64,000 nt of DNA, taken from contig NC_092566.1 of the NCBI RefSeq assembly GCF_037975245.1, positions 4,464,001-4,528,000 on the forward strand, in the 5' to 3' direction. The notes under the pieces are model-generated. The model had not been told where the DNA came from and searched no databases. It saw only the letters and a program-made list of their open reading frames with translations. Numbering within the stretch: position 1 is the first letter of the stretch; every line of letters begins with the position of its first letter. The translations under genes were made by a program, and so were the position numbers. The stretch is from Apostichopus japonicus (lineage: Eukaryota > Echinodermata > Holothuroidea > Aspidochirotida > Stichopodidae). Positions 36,801-45,878 of this stretch are shown here, piece by piece.

Positions 36801-38549
36801 AGTACAGCATAGCACAGTGCACAGTTTTCAATTTTGACATACAGGTGACAATAACTAATGTCCAGCAGACCAACATGCCCACAACAATAAACTGTATCAG
36901 AAGTGAGAGGCAGAACCAGGCGAAAAAATGGGTGAAAACTATTTCAAGTGACAGAGAACTGCTTTCACTGGAAATCCCTTTATCTGGTCATTCAAATTCT
37001 AGTGTAAAAAAGTTTTTCTTAAATTCTCCACACCTTGTCAAGATAAAACATTATTGTTATCTCTGTATCCCTCTGAAGTAGACTGTTTTCAAATCACCTT
37101 TTTCACTACTGTAATATTTACTGTATGTACTTCAACACACTGTACATGACATTTACAAACTGAATACAAGTTCATTGGGCTATATTACCTAAAGCAATAA
37201 TACAATATATATAGACAACCATATGAGGTGAAGTTAATATCTTTGCTGAGTACTCTACGATTGTGCCAAAGTATCAGAAGGAAACATTTACATATTTTTC
37301 TTTTAGAACCTTTCAATTTTCTTGTAATTACTAATACTATTGGACTAACCAACACAGCAAATATCTATCAGTGCAGAGCTAGCCTACATATATGTCAAAC
37401 ACTCTGCGTGAAGTAAGGGAACACACAAAGTTACTGTATTTAATTTCTACCATACATGAAATCTGGGCACAATTCTGGAAGCTGGGGACACTTAATCTGG
37501 GGACAGTTGGTGAAATTTGATGCAGTCCCCAGAAACCGGGACATTTGGTCGTGAACCTTAAGTTCACTGAGCTTCCATCCGATTCATATTTTTCATAGTG
37601 ACTGTGGTGGCACAATTTCAGTGGTGAGACTTTTAGAACATAGTTTAATGACTGTGACTGTGCCTCTGTAGGCAAAGTAAGGTTTCAGATCACCAGTGTA
37701 TCCTTAAAGATCTGCTTTATTGGCTCCAATTATAGCAAGCTGTAGCTAGAAAAGTTTTGTGATTACATAATCATTCATATATAGACCTCAGGCGCAACAA
37801 TTAGCCTGCATAGCTTATTAACACATACATTAGGCTCTTTGTGTAAACACTGTGTGGAATATTTTCATGTCTAGGCCTACAGTGTAATTAATACAGCATT
37901 CACACAAAGACCCTCATACAAGAAAAATATGTTGCAGGCGTTGCAGACTAATTGGTAAAAATGGGTCATTTTAGGACCAAGGCAGGTCGATTATGTAATC
38001 TCAAGAAACTTTTCCATGAAAGCATGTCTACACAGCAGACCTTTAATAAGTTTAAATTGTACTGTCCCTAACCTGTAACGTAGACTAGTATTAGTAAGTT
38101 ACGGCTACCTTAGTCACAGACTGGAATAAGCATAGGCCAGGTTAACATACAGTTTAGAATGAGTACTCAATACTAAGTACTATTCGTAATAGTCGTTGGT
38201 CCTACAAATACGAAATCAAGGTTTAACTGAGGCCTAACTGTCACTGCCCGGGATTACGCTAGGCCTAGCCTATGTGTTCCACTGGTGATGTGTCTGAAAT
38301 AAATTCGTTACAATGAAAAGCACTTACAATGTTTACACTCGCTTTGCGGAGCTCTTTGTTTTCATTTTGCAAAGACTTGCACCTCATCTTGTAGGTTTCT
38401 AATTCAATCTTTAAAACCCTGTTCTCTTGTTCGAGAGAAGCCAGTCTTGTTTCCAGTTCTTCTCTTTTAGAAACGGGCGGAAGCTTCGTCGAGTCCGTAT
38501 CACTCTCGATTTCGCTGGCACTAGCACTGTCAGCAGTGCCGTCCGCCAT
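18759..38549 (-). CDS. CCDC6: CCDC6 orthologue, eight coding exons
   Basis: The assembled product is 408 residues. The human protein is 474, the difference being mostly in the proline-rich tail. Residues 1-28 are Ser/Asp-rich. Residues 29-300 form a long coiled coil beginning [19 protein letters not shown]. It carries four EQExE-type units around residues 84, 113, 142 and 185. A conserved [12 protein letters not shown] follows, then a Ser/Pro tail with [15 protein letters not shown]. All exons end on GT donors, acceptors are AG, and phases are 0,0,0,2,1,1,0. Family knowledge: CCDC6 is a nuclear/cytoplasmic phosphoprotein linked to DNA-damage checkpoint control and is the RET fusion partner in human thyroid carcinoma. 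The coiled coil suggests dimerisation. The start ATG gives the conserved MAD...ESDTDS opening. Nothing suggests a pseudogene. Confidence 0.96.
18837..19323 (-). other. CCDC6: CCDC6 intron 7
   Basis: GTAAGC donor and CAG acceptor. Contains a poly(C) tract near 19109. Nothing else recognised. Confidence 0.8.
19324..19451 (-). CDS. CCDC6: CCDC6 coding exon 7
   Basis: Residues 341-383: a Ser/Pro-rich low-complexity tail ([15 protein letters not shown]...GTSPPVGPG). The acceptor TTTGTTTTGCAG and donor GTAAGC fit the flanking phases. Confidence 0.88.
19652..19694 (-). repeat. dispersed motif with hammerhead-like layout, copy 1
   Basis: On the minus strand: GCCT, CAGAAGA, A, a GATCC/GGATC hairpin, GAAA, a short spacer, ATC, AGGC. 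It lies in CCDC6 intron 6. It matches 60063-60101 closely. The core U at position 4 is mutated here. Confidence 0.4.
20140..20397 (-). CDS. CCDC6: CCDC6 coding exon 6
   Basis: Residues 255-341. End of the coiled coil ([20 protein letters not shown]) followed by [18 protein letters not shown] and [15 protein letters not shown], all strongly like vertebrate CCDC6. The acceptor is TTTTAAACAG and the donor GTGAGG. Confidence 0.96.
20398..22506 (-). other. CCDC6: CCDC6 intron 5
   Basis: AT-rich intron with a poly(C) tract near 20498. No other feature recognised. Confidence 0.8.
22507..22664 (-). CDS. CCDC6: CCDC6 coding exon 5
   Basis: Residues 202-255: [18 protein letters not shown] then [20 protein letters not shown], matching the human LDQPVSAPPSPRDI...LKNEVERLKKQL segment. 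The acceptor is GAAATAG and the donor GTAAGT. Confidence 0.95.
22665..23635 (-). other. CCDC6: CCDC6 intron 4
   Basis: Contains a poly(G) tract near 22878. A dispersed-repeat fragment lies at about 23220-23320, also seen near 58150. Confidence 0.8.
23636..23739 (-). CDS. CCDC6: CCDC6 coding exon 4
   Basis: Residues 168-202: [20 protein letters not shown] and [15 protein letters not shown], nearly identical to human. Acceptor TTCTACAG, donor GTAAGA. Confidence 0.96.
23740..27118 (-). other. CCDC6: CCDC6 intron 3
   Basis: No gene or complete element recognised. Poly(C) tracts lie near 23832, 25001 and 25270. Confidence 0.8.
27119..27247 (-). CDS. CCDC6: CCDC6 coding exon 3
   Basis: Residues 125-167: [19 protein letters not shown] and [15 protein letters not shown]. 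The donor GTACAG is the weakest of the gene, but the junction matches the family. Confidence 0.95.
28631..28850. mobile_element. MITE with 25-bp perfect terminal inverted repeats
   Basis: The left end starts AGCAACCATTTCCCATTTAG and the right end is its exact inverse over 25 bases. TA dinucleotides flank both sides (28629-28630 and 28851-28852), as for Tc1/mariner-type insertions. It is 220 bp long and non-coding. Confidence 0.8.
30178..30448. repeat. dispersed repeat, intron 2 copy
   Basis: Shares GGAAAACTATGGAGTCACTC, ACCGACCTTGCAAAAT, AACGCGGAT and ACACATCC.GAGTCTATGCA with 35589-35785. It carries about 80 extra bases in the middle. Confidence 0.8.
31370..31519 (-). CDS. CCDC6: CCDC6 coding exon 2
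   Basis: Residues 75-124: [19 protein letters not shown] and [20 protein letters not shown]. This holds two of the four coiled-coil units. Acceptor GTTTTATTTTTAG, donor GTAAGC. Confidence 0.97.
33676..33702 (+). other. G-quadruplex-type run
   Basis: Seven GGG triplets separated by single bases (GGGTGGGCGGGTGGG...). It lies on the template strand of CCDC6, within intron 1. The motif is seen directly; folding is inferred. Confidence 0.8.
34483..35512. repeat. three diverged copies of a ~110-bp segment
   Basis: Copies lie at about 34483-34590, 34846-34945 and 35407-35512. They share GTAACCAATC or GAGACCAATC, TTCATGT-type text, ATTGTAATTCAAGTACT and CTTCCTCT. Spacing is roughly 360 and 560 bp. 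Confidence 0.7.
35589..35785. repeat. dispersed repeat, intron 1 copy
   Basis: Second copy of the 30178-30448 repeat, same orientation, lacking the central insertion. Confidence 0.8.
38328..38549 (-). CDS. CCDC6: CCDC6 coding exon 1
   Basis: Residues 1-74, from [20 protein letters not shown] to RKASVNI, ending on donor [25 protein letters not shown] is nearly identical to human. It lacks the long Gly run of mammals. Confidence 0.97.
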
Positions 38550-39347
38550 GATTGTCTGTTAAGTTTAAGTATCAGCAAATTAAGTCTTGCAGGATTTCGA
38601 TTGTAGTCAGAATAATTTATGTACAGTCAATACCACTAGCAGTACCCCATCTGTACTTTCCTTTTGGCCTACAACTGTACTAGTAGTAATATAAGGCTAC
38701 ACTTCTAGCCTAGCCTATATGCATATTCAATGTTCACTGGGTTTGTAATGTTAGGCGCTAGAGCACTGCACTAAATAAGAAACAGTTGGTAAGGCGAACA
38801 AAAATCGTCATCGAACTCTGCTCATGCGCACAAGCAATAGCTATAATGTGAAAAAGTACGGAACGTCGAGATTTACGGTCAAGAAATGCTGAATTTGTCC
38901 TGAAAATTTGGCTGAAAATGTAAAAAAAAATGGCATCTGGTGAGGGGCCTGGGTGAGCGGACAGGGTGAATAGACATGGTGAGTTGACGAGAGTGAGGTG
39001 ACAATGGTGAGGGGGAAACTGGCACCGGAATGAACAATGCAGAATGATGATTGGGTAGATATAACTGACAGCGGGACGAAGCAAGAGGGTATATAAAAAG
39101 GATGAATTAGTAGAGATAATTAGTTCTAGGGAAAGGGAAACAAACCGATATTGTGGTATTAATTGGTTCATTATACCGGAATGTTTCAAACCTGCACATT
39201 TGAAATATAATTCTTATCAACACAGTTGACTGGCTGACTGTATATGTTATAATCATTCAGTTAATTGCGGCCTCAATTGGAAAATTGCGAGCTGACAAAC
39301 TTTCGGAAAGTCTGACGAAAACAATATTTGGCTGAGACAAGATTAAC
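38550..39347 (-). promoter_or_regulatory. CCDC6 5' UTR and presumed promoter region
   Basis: It lies just upstream of the CCDC6 start. No TATA box or other element could be placed with confidence. Located by position only. Confidence 0.3.
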
Positions 39348-39495
39348 CTGTGGCGTCGCCAGACATTTCAGTCTTGGGGGCACAGGCCGGGGGGGGGGCG
39401 GGCACAGCACTTTTGAAATTTGATTCATTTAATTTTCTTTTAGTACTTATAGGGTCCTTAGATGCAATCTGGTGCTATATTTTGCAACTTCACGT

Positions 39496-39895
39496 CAGTG
39501 GCGTAGACAGAGGCCCCCCCCCCCGAAATTTGTTGCTTTGTGCTACAGTCTTGCCCCCCCCCCAATGAAATCCAGTGATGTATTCAAAATACTTCTTTTT
39601 TACATTTTTGGAGTTCTAATCACAAGTACTCATACCTCAGGGCTCATGTTCATACTTCTTATAAGGTCAGAACTTGGTAATCAGACCGAGATATTACACA
39701 TTTTGGGCCATACACCCACATTCGGAGACCGTTGATCAATGTCGTCCTACAGAATAAGCGCCAATAATTTGGCCGGTTGTATAACCATTACAAACTAGCG
39801 CTAGCAACCCAGTGCAATCATCACGGGGTTGCCCCCTTAAGAAAAAAATTTCCCCGCCCCCCCCCCCAGCAATTAAATTGCTGGCTACGCCACTG
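39496..39895. mobile_element. hAT-like MITE nested in 39348-40866
   Basis: Ends CAGTGGCGTAG and inverted CTACGCCACTG. The 8-bp flanks cttcacgt and cttgacgt match at 7 of 8. Confidence 0.75.
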
Positions 39896-40297
39896 CTTGA
39901 CGTAACATTATGTTCAAGAATTTTGGGGCTTTTAAGTCTGTCCGATATTTATGTTTTTAATTGAGGCGGATTGAAAAGTGATACAAAAAAAAAATGGAAA
40001 TCAACCCTTTTGCTTTGATAATATTTTAAAATAATTAATTTGTCATAAGATGCAACTTGGTGCTATCTGGTGATAATCCACTATATGAAAGAACAAAGAG
40101 ATGTTTTCTGCTTGAATAGTTGGGCGGAATTCGCATACTTCAAACCCTCCATCTCAAGAGGGTTTGGGGAAAGTTTATAACGTGAAAAAGAGTGTTGAAA
40201 ATTTAAATTCATGCAGGGGTAGAAGTGAAGTTTAAGCACTAGCTGTTCACGCCCGGGCCTCTGTGACCTTGTTAGTGAGAACACAACTGGTTATTGT

Positions 40298-40680
40298 CAG
40301 TGGCGGAGCTAGGGGTATTGGTCAGGAGGGGGCGAGAATGGTCTGTAGGTGCGCTTTCGACACTATCTAAGCGGAGCGCCACCATTGGTTGGCGCGTAGC
40401 GTACAGAAAATTTTTGAGTAAAGATACTCCCTAGATCTCCGGAAATGACCCTTTCCGGGCCTGGCTAATTTGCAAATAAACGAAGAATAATTAGGTGTCA
40501 TCGCCAAATTACACCAACAAAATGTGACAAATGTCAATAAGTAGATGAGAGCGCAATAAAAAAGACAATAATCTAGAATAAGTAAAAAGTGGTAAAGAGC
40601 TGAAAAGGGCGCCAGCAGCCCATTTTACTCCGTCAGGGGGGGGGGCATCCGCCCCTGACTGTATGGACGCTCCGCCGATG
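40298..40680. mobile_element. hAT-like MITE with perfect 8-bp target duplication
   Basis: The left end is CAGTGGCGGAGC; the right end inverted reads CATCGGCGGAGC. Both flanks are gttattgt (40290-40297, 40681-40688). It contains a module (about 40345-40445) shared with elements at 56.6-58 kb. Confidence 0.8.
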
Positions 40681-41228
40681 GTTATTGTGATGGTCGGTGG
40701 AAAGAAGATTAACTGATGAACATAATACGTTTCGTCCTTTGAAAAAAATTGAGTAAATTGAGTACAACTCGCATTGGGGGGCCACCTGGGGTCACGATTT
40801 TGTTTGGGGAGGATACGTGCGCCAGCCCACTCACCCACCCCCCCCCCCATCTTGGCGACGCCACTGCTATTAACGAAGCTATATTCACCAGCGTTCACTG
40901 AGTTCGTCAATAACAATAGATATTAAAGCTATTAATTCTGATCGATATGACAATTCATGGGCATTCGTGTACGTATGCGATTAAAACTTTAGATACTCTG
41001 ATAAGAAATTGGGATATGGGGGGGGGGGGCGTATTCCACTATTACTAGCAGGTGCATATAAATGCATTTCCTTTCCATCCCACTATTTCTTGTTGTGATT
41101 TGGAACACTTAACACCCCAGCCCCGCCGGCGTCTCTTCGATTCGCTTTAATATAGAGCACCACCTAGAGACGTCGCTAAAGGGGGTGCGGGGTGTCTCAC
41201 CCCAATCTTGCTAAAACTGACGATAGTT

Positions 41229-41303
41229 GGAAAATTTGAGTGCGACAGTCGGAAATTCCGACTGTCACACTCTTATTTTTCCGACTGTCGCACTCTAATT
41301 TTC
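41229..41303. repeat. fold-back sequence
   Basis: A 17-nt arm GAGTGCGACAGTCGGAA meets its inverse after one base, with a single mismatch. A second inverse copy of the arm follows at about 41277-41297. Confidence 0.85.
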
Positions 41304-42327
41304 ATATATTCTTGTTATTTGTGAGTGACCTAAAACTTTCGGTCAAAATTGACCTTTAATCAGTCATATTTACCACGTTTTCCTTGTCACATTGAGAACT
41401 TGAATTGTAAAAAAAAAATAATAAAAAAAATGAGAAATTTTCAATAACACTACGAAATTTCGATAATACAAGGGGTAAAGGGAGGTACCGTCGGGTGGGT
41501 GGAGCCTTTGTGTGTGCAATTATAACTTAGCGGACCTGAGGTTATGATCCTAAAAGGTCTGTTGAAAGCTTTATGAACAAAATTGCATTATTTGCAACAT
41601 TAATTGATTGGTTTCATATATTCGAGCTGGATATTGTTTCTAACTCAATGCTTTACCTGTACTGTTTTATGTAAAGTATGTAAAGTAAAGCACAGTACAG
41701 TACACGCATATATCACTTTACGTAGTCAATTTTAACTTGGCGCCATCCACATTTTAATTTTATGCATGACATTGTGTTGCTGGTCTGATAGTCTTTTAGC
41801 GCTTATATTATAATGCAGTGCATAGGTCACGAAGCCTAGCCACTTTCAGCGGATTTTTTTACAGACGACACATTCCATTTTAGCCGACACATGTGTGTGT
41901 TTGGAACAGAATTTCACGAAAAATATCTCAAGACGTTGCTAAAAATTCTTTTGAAAGCTTGAGGGTGGTAAGTGCCATATATTTTTTATCGAAACTATGA
42001 ATTTAGATGCCCTACAAGAAAGCCTAAGTTTAAGCTAGGCCGGCTTAGGCCAGTAATGTCATACAATCAGCGTTTGCCGCGCAGAATCGTACTGCCGGAA
42101 GGGTATTGTTCAAGTCTGACGAATGACGTTCTTGTCGATGAAACAGGATCCGTTTTTTGGAACATAAATTGAAGTTAATCAGTGTCATCGGTGGTAATTT
42201 TCAATTGAGAGATTTATAAAGGTGATTGCCGAGGACAAATTCATATTGTTAATTTAGGCTACAGTGTCCTATCGAGTAAAATGTTAGTAACAATTGACCC
42301 TAGGCTAACGTTAGGTCCTAAATTTCT

Positions 42328-42335
42328 ATGGCGGC
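42328..42335 (+). promoter_or_regulatory. YY1-like site, possible zinc-finger gene promoter
   Basis: ATGGCGGC in the setting TTTCTATGGCGGCCATTAC resembles the activating YY1 site found near animal start sites. A good donor (GCAGACG then GTAAGG at 42498) lies 160 nt downstream and could end a 5' UTR exon. Inference only. Confidence 0.3.
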
Positions 42336-43149
42336 CATTACTAGTCCATATGCAAATAAGCACATCCTAACATAATGACTGTAGTAGTGTAGTAACTGTG
42401 CACTGTATGCAGTACACTGTGTACTGTAGTGTTATGACAGCAATAGTAATACAGTGTTAGAACATGCAACTATAACTAACGGTGTTCGTAGCAGACGGTA
42501 AGGAGAGTTTTGATCGTTTCTTTTGCTAAGCCAAAGGTCTCTTAATTATTATTCTGAAACAATATGTGGTAAGGTCGGAATTGATGCTCTAAAGCTGTGG
42601 TGTAACAGAAGTTGCCTGACAATAAATAGTAAAGTTCAATACCAGGTCGAATAGGCTATGTTGTGTAGCAAGGCCACAATCATCTAACTCGGGCGCGATT
42701 TAGGCTAGGACTATAGCCGATGCGCCTCACAAATAACAACATCAACATTTCTAACAGACACTAATTTTGTGTGAAATTGACTTGAATAAACGGTATTTGA
42801 TGTGATGGCTTGATCTATGTCATGCCTGTAAACGTGAGGTAAGGACTGACTAAGGCATTGTACAGAATGTCAATTACTGTATGCCTAGGCTCAGCCTAAC
42901 CCAGTCGATGTCTGTTTCAGCCTTTCAGGGAAGGGTTCTAGTAGTAGTAGTAATAATAGGCCTGTAGCCTACATACCATTAAGCTCAACTTAACAATATC
43001 TCTTTGCATAGTCCTGGGGTTAAAAGAAAAACACATAGGCTATCCCTCAAAGTCAAACTACAGTAACATACAAACATGTATGATATAATTATATGTATTG
43101 ATGACATCCATACATGTTAAAATATAAATTCCTTTCAATTATAAGTAGG

Positions 43150-43640
43150 ATGGTGACTTCGAAGTTCGGCCACTTAAGACTTAAAACACCCCAAAACTAA
43201 ATCTTCTGGTCTAAATCACCAGAAAATATACTTCATATGGTGGGAGAATTTTGTTATAGTACGATACACGGCCAAACTTTCTTTCCTGCAAACTGTTTTC
43301 ACGTTGTTTTCCAAGAAGATTCTTCGTGATTGTGGAACTGGTATTTCTTGCTAGAGTATTGCGAAGTTCGGACACGCAACCCACAGTGTGGCGCTGGTGA
43401 TAAAATTGGTGGCGCAGTTGCTTTTTCAGTAATTATAACAGACTTCATAGATCTTCGTCATTTTGTTGACAAATATGTAAGTAATTTCTTGCACACGGGT
43501 CATTTTGGAGAGAAAATAACTGTAGCTTCGTACTTTTTGGTGAAATTTGGCTCTTCCTGTAGTTTTTCATGGTGAAATTGTGTATTTCTTAGGGGTGGCC
43601 GATCTTCGCAGTATGCCGAACTTCGCAATACTGACTATAC
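43150..43640. repeat. inverted-repeat-bearing segment, possible MITE
   Basis: TATTGCGAAGTTCGG near 43360 recurs inverted near 43618, and GAAGTTCGGCCAC near 43160 is related. Ends and target duplication are unclear. Confidence 0.35.
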
Positions 43641-44960
43641 CTTCATGTAGAAAGTATATTGATAATAACCTTGAAACATGTTTATTATTAAAAGGAATGA
43701 CCTTGAAGTACAATACCAGGGCTCAAAAAGCCTGTGTATAGGTAAAACAGGCTAATACATGTATTCAGTTAAAATCCCAAACATTAAGGATTTTCATTCA
43801 AAATTTAGGCATAGTAGTAGTACCCTCCTTACCATTTGTGTACACACAGGATGGTGCTATATCTCGTTTAGAAAAAAAAAATCAGAACTTTAAAAGATAA
43901 CACATGTTGGCTTTTTAGCTGTCAAAAACGACCTCTTTTATCACATTGGAGCAACTTTACAACCTCATAAATTAATTATGGAAAATGTTAGAGCCCTAAA
44001 TTGTCGTATATAATACGAACTTGATACTTACAAAATAGAGTACGAGAATTTCATAGCATGGCTATGTTGGTGATAATTTAGCAACAAAAACCCTTTATCA
44101 CTCTGAATTGCAAATAACAACAAAATAACATCTCCAAAGTTGCATAACTTAAAAGTATAACACAGGCAGTCATTTTTAAAATAACTTGTGTTTTCATTGG
44201 TCTGGATGATATTAACCTTTAAGAAGCTCAAGTTACTGGAAGCAATATGCTTGGGCAATTAATAACCAAAATGGCATATATATTTTAGCAAAAAATACAA
44301 AAATCAAATAGTTTAGCATTAAACCATACAATGTTAGAATATCCTAAATATTTAATTACTCTTTTTGAGGGGGAGGCTCTATAGTTTTCTGTAATTAATA
44401 GAATTGTAGTTAGATGTTCAATTGCTGAGAAATAGGACCTAAAAAGAAAAAATGTCAAAAGATATGGCTACCAAATTGCAAAATCTCAAATAGTCATAAA
44501 TCAGACAATTTTGAAGCAATGGAACTGAAAGTTTTACAGTAAGCTTATTTCTTAGTAGTAATTTTCGGAGAGGGTCCAGCTACAGCCACCCATTATTTGA
44601 CACAGAATGACCCACATGTATATGAAATAATGTTGTTTTGAATGGAAGTTTGTATGAAAATTTCGGATAAATTCATCCTCACTGTTATGTTAATTTCCTT
44701 TGAGTGGAAACATCAGTTTTGAGTCTCCCCATGAAAATAAGCCTATTGCACCCACAGGACTGGTCTCCTGGTTAGTTTCTTCACTTGAACTATTTTGCAT
44801 GCAGCCTACTGTACATAAAAATCACTCTTTAACACACACAGCATCTAGTACATCAAGCAAGGAAACCTGTACCACATTATGCAAGGTGCAGTACAGTACA
44901 GTAGCTAGTTCTGACTGGCACCTAAGAAAAAACGGTTACAGTGTGGGGATTGCTATAACC

Positions 44961-45299
44961 CAAGGGCGTAGGAACCGGGGGGGGCCGGGGGGTGCCAGCC
45001 CCCTATTGAAAAATATGGAGGGGCGGAAGTATCATTCCGCCCCCTCCGCTTCACAAGTCAGAAAACCCCTTTTTCATTTCCAAATGAGAAAAAAATCTCA
45101 TTTGGAGCACCAAATTGCATCTAAGGCCAGATGAAAATGCAAAATTATTTACAAAATGTTGAAGTGTGCTATATTGCACCAAATTGCATCTGAGGCCACC
45201 TGGAAATGCAAAAAAATCCAAAGGGATCCTTAGACCCCTCCCCCAGGACAGCCATCAGTCTTCAGCCCCCCCACTCAAAAGTACCTTCCTACGCCACTG
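44961..45299. mobile_element. hAT-like MITE with perfect 8-bp target duplication
   Basis: The ends are CAAGGGCGTAGGAA and inverted TTCCTACGCCACTG. The flanks are both ctataacc (44953-44960, 45300-45307). It is 339 bp, with G/C runs near both ends. It lies just upstream of the zinc-finger gene, within its 5' intron if one exists. Confidence 0.85.
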
Positions 45300-45716
45300 C
45301 TATAACCCCATACTGTAGTTAATAAGCTTGTCAAGTAGTGCTCTGTAGTATTTTTTAGCCAATTAAAATACGGACGCAAGTATTATTATGATCCTGAACT
45401 CTGCAAATGCACTTATTTCCAATTTCTAGTTTTCATTCCAACTCCAGTTGTGACACCTAAAAAAAAAACTCCCCAATATATTGTAAGCCCATATTACAAC
45501 AGGCTCCTCATTATGAAAAAAAAATTGGTCAATTGTTTAAATTTCCAAGTTGCTTTCCAAAATGTAATTATACTTCATATATATGAAAACTTGTTAATTG
45601 TTAAGTACTTGAATTTTGCATGATAAATGTGCTTATACTGTCAATAAGTCTGTATGAGCCTCTGCATCATTGGTACCAGGGAAAATGGTGTTCTATTTTT
45701 TTTTTTTGTTATACAG

Positions 45717-45878
45717 TTTGTGGAGAGAAGAGTGACTACTGAATAGCAGCTCTTCATGATTTTCTTTCCCATTGAATTTTTCAGAACAAACTGCTCTCCG
45801 TACATTGGTGAAGAGTGTTACTGTAAGCTGTCTGTGCTATGAAATGGTCCTGAAGCTGACCTGAAAGGAATAAGCAAT
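45717..45878 (+). promoter_or_regulatory. 5' leader of the zinc-finger gene with a short upstream frame
   Basis: A strong acceptor (T-run then ATACAG) ends at 45716 and another (TTTTTCAG) at 45784, so the leader is probably spliced. A six-codon upstream frame (45844-45864, MVLKLT then TGA) lies in a different frame from the main start and could reduce initiation. The main frame has a TGA at 45840-45842, so the ATG at 45879 is the first usable one. Confidence 0.5.

Larger units (their letters stand above)
31520..38327 (-). other. CCDC6: CCDC6 intron 1 (6.8 kb)
   Basis: The largest intron. It holds a run of GGG triplets at 33676-33702, poly(G/C) tracts, three related segments between 34483 and 35512, and a second copy of the intron-2 repeat. 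Confidence 0.85.
39348..40866. mobile_element. hAT-like element, outer member of a nest
   Basis: Ends CTGTGGCGTCGCCA and inverted TTGGCGACGCCACTG. The flanking 8-mers agattaac and ctattaac match at 6 of 8. Two younger elements lie inside it. No transposase frame. Confidence 0.6.

Noticed and set aside
38758-39189. 143-codon minus-strand frame upstream of CCDC6
   Set aside because: No domain, no good start context, and its position matches the CCDC6 promoter side. Probably chance.
44700-45134. 144-codon plus-strand frame
   Set aside because: It runs into the hAT-like MITE at 44961 and has no recognised domain.
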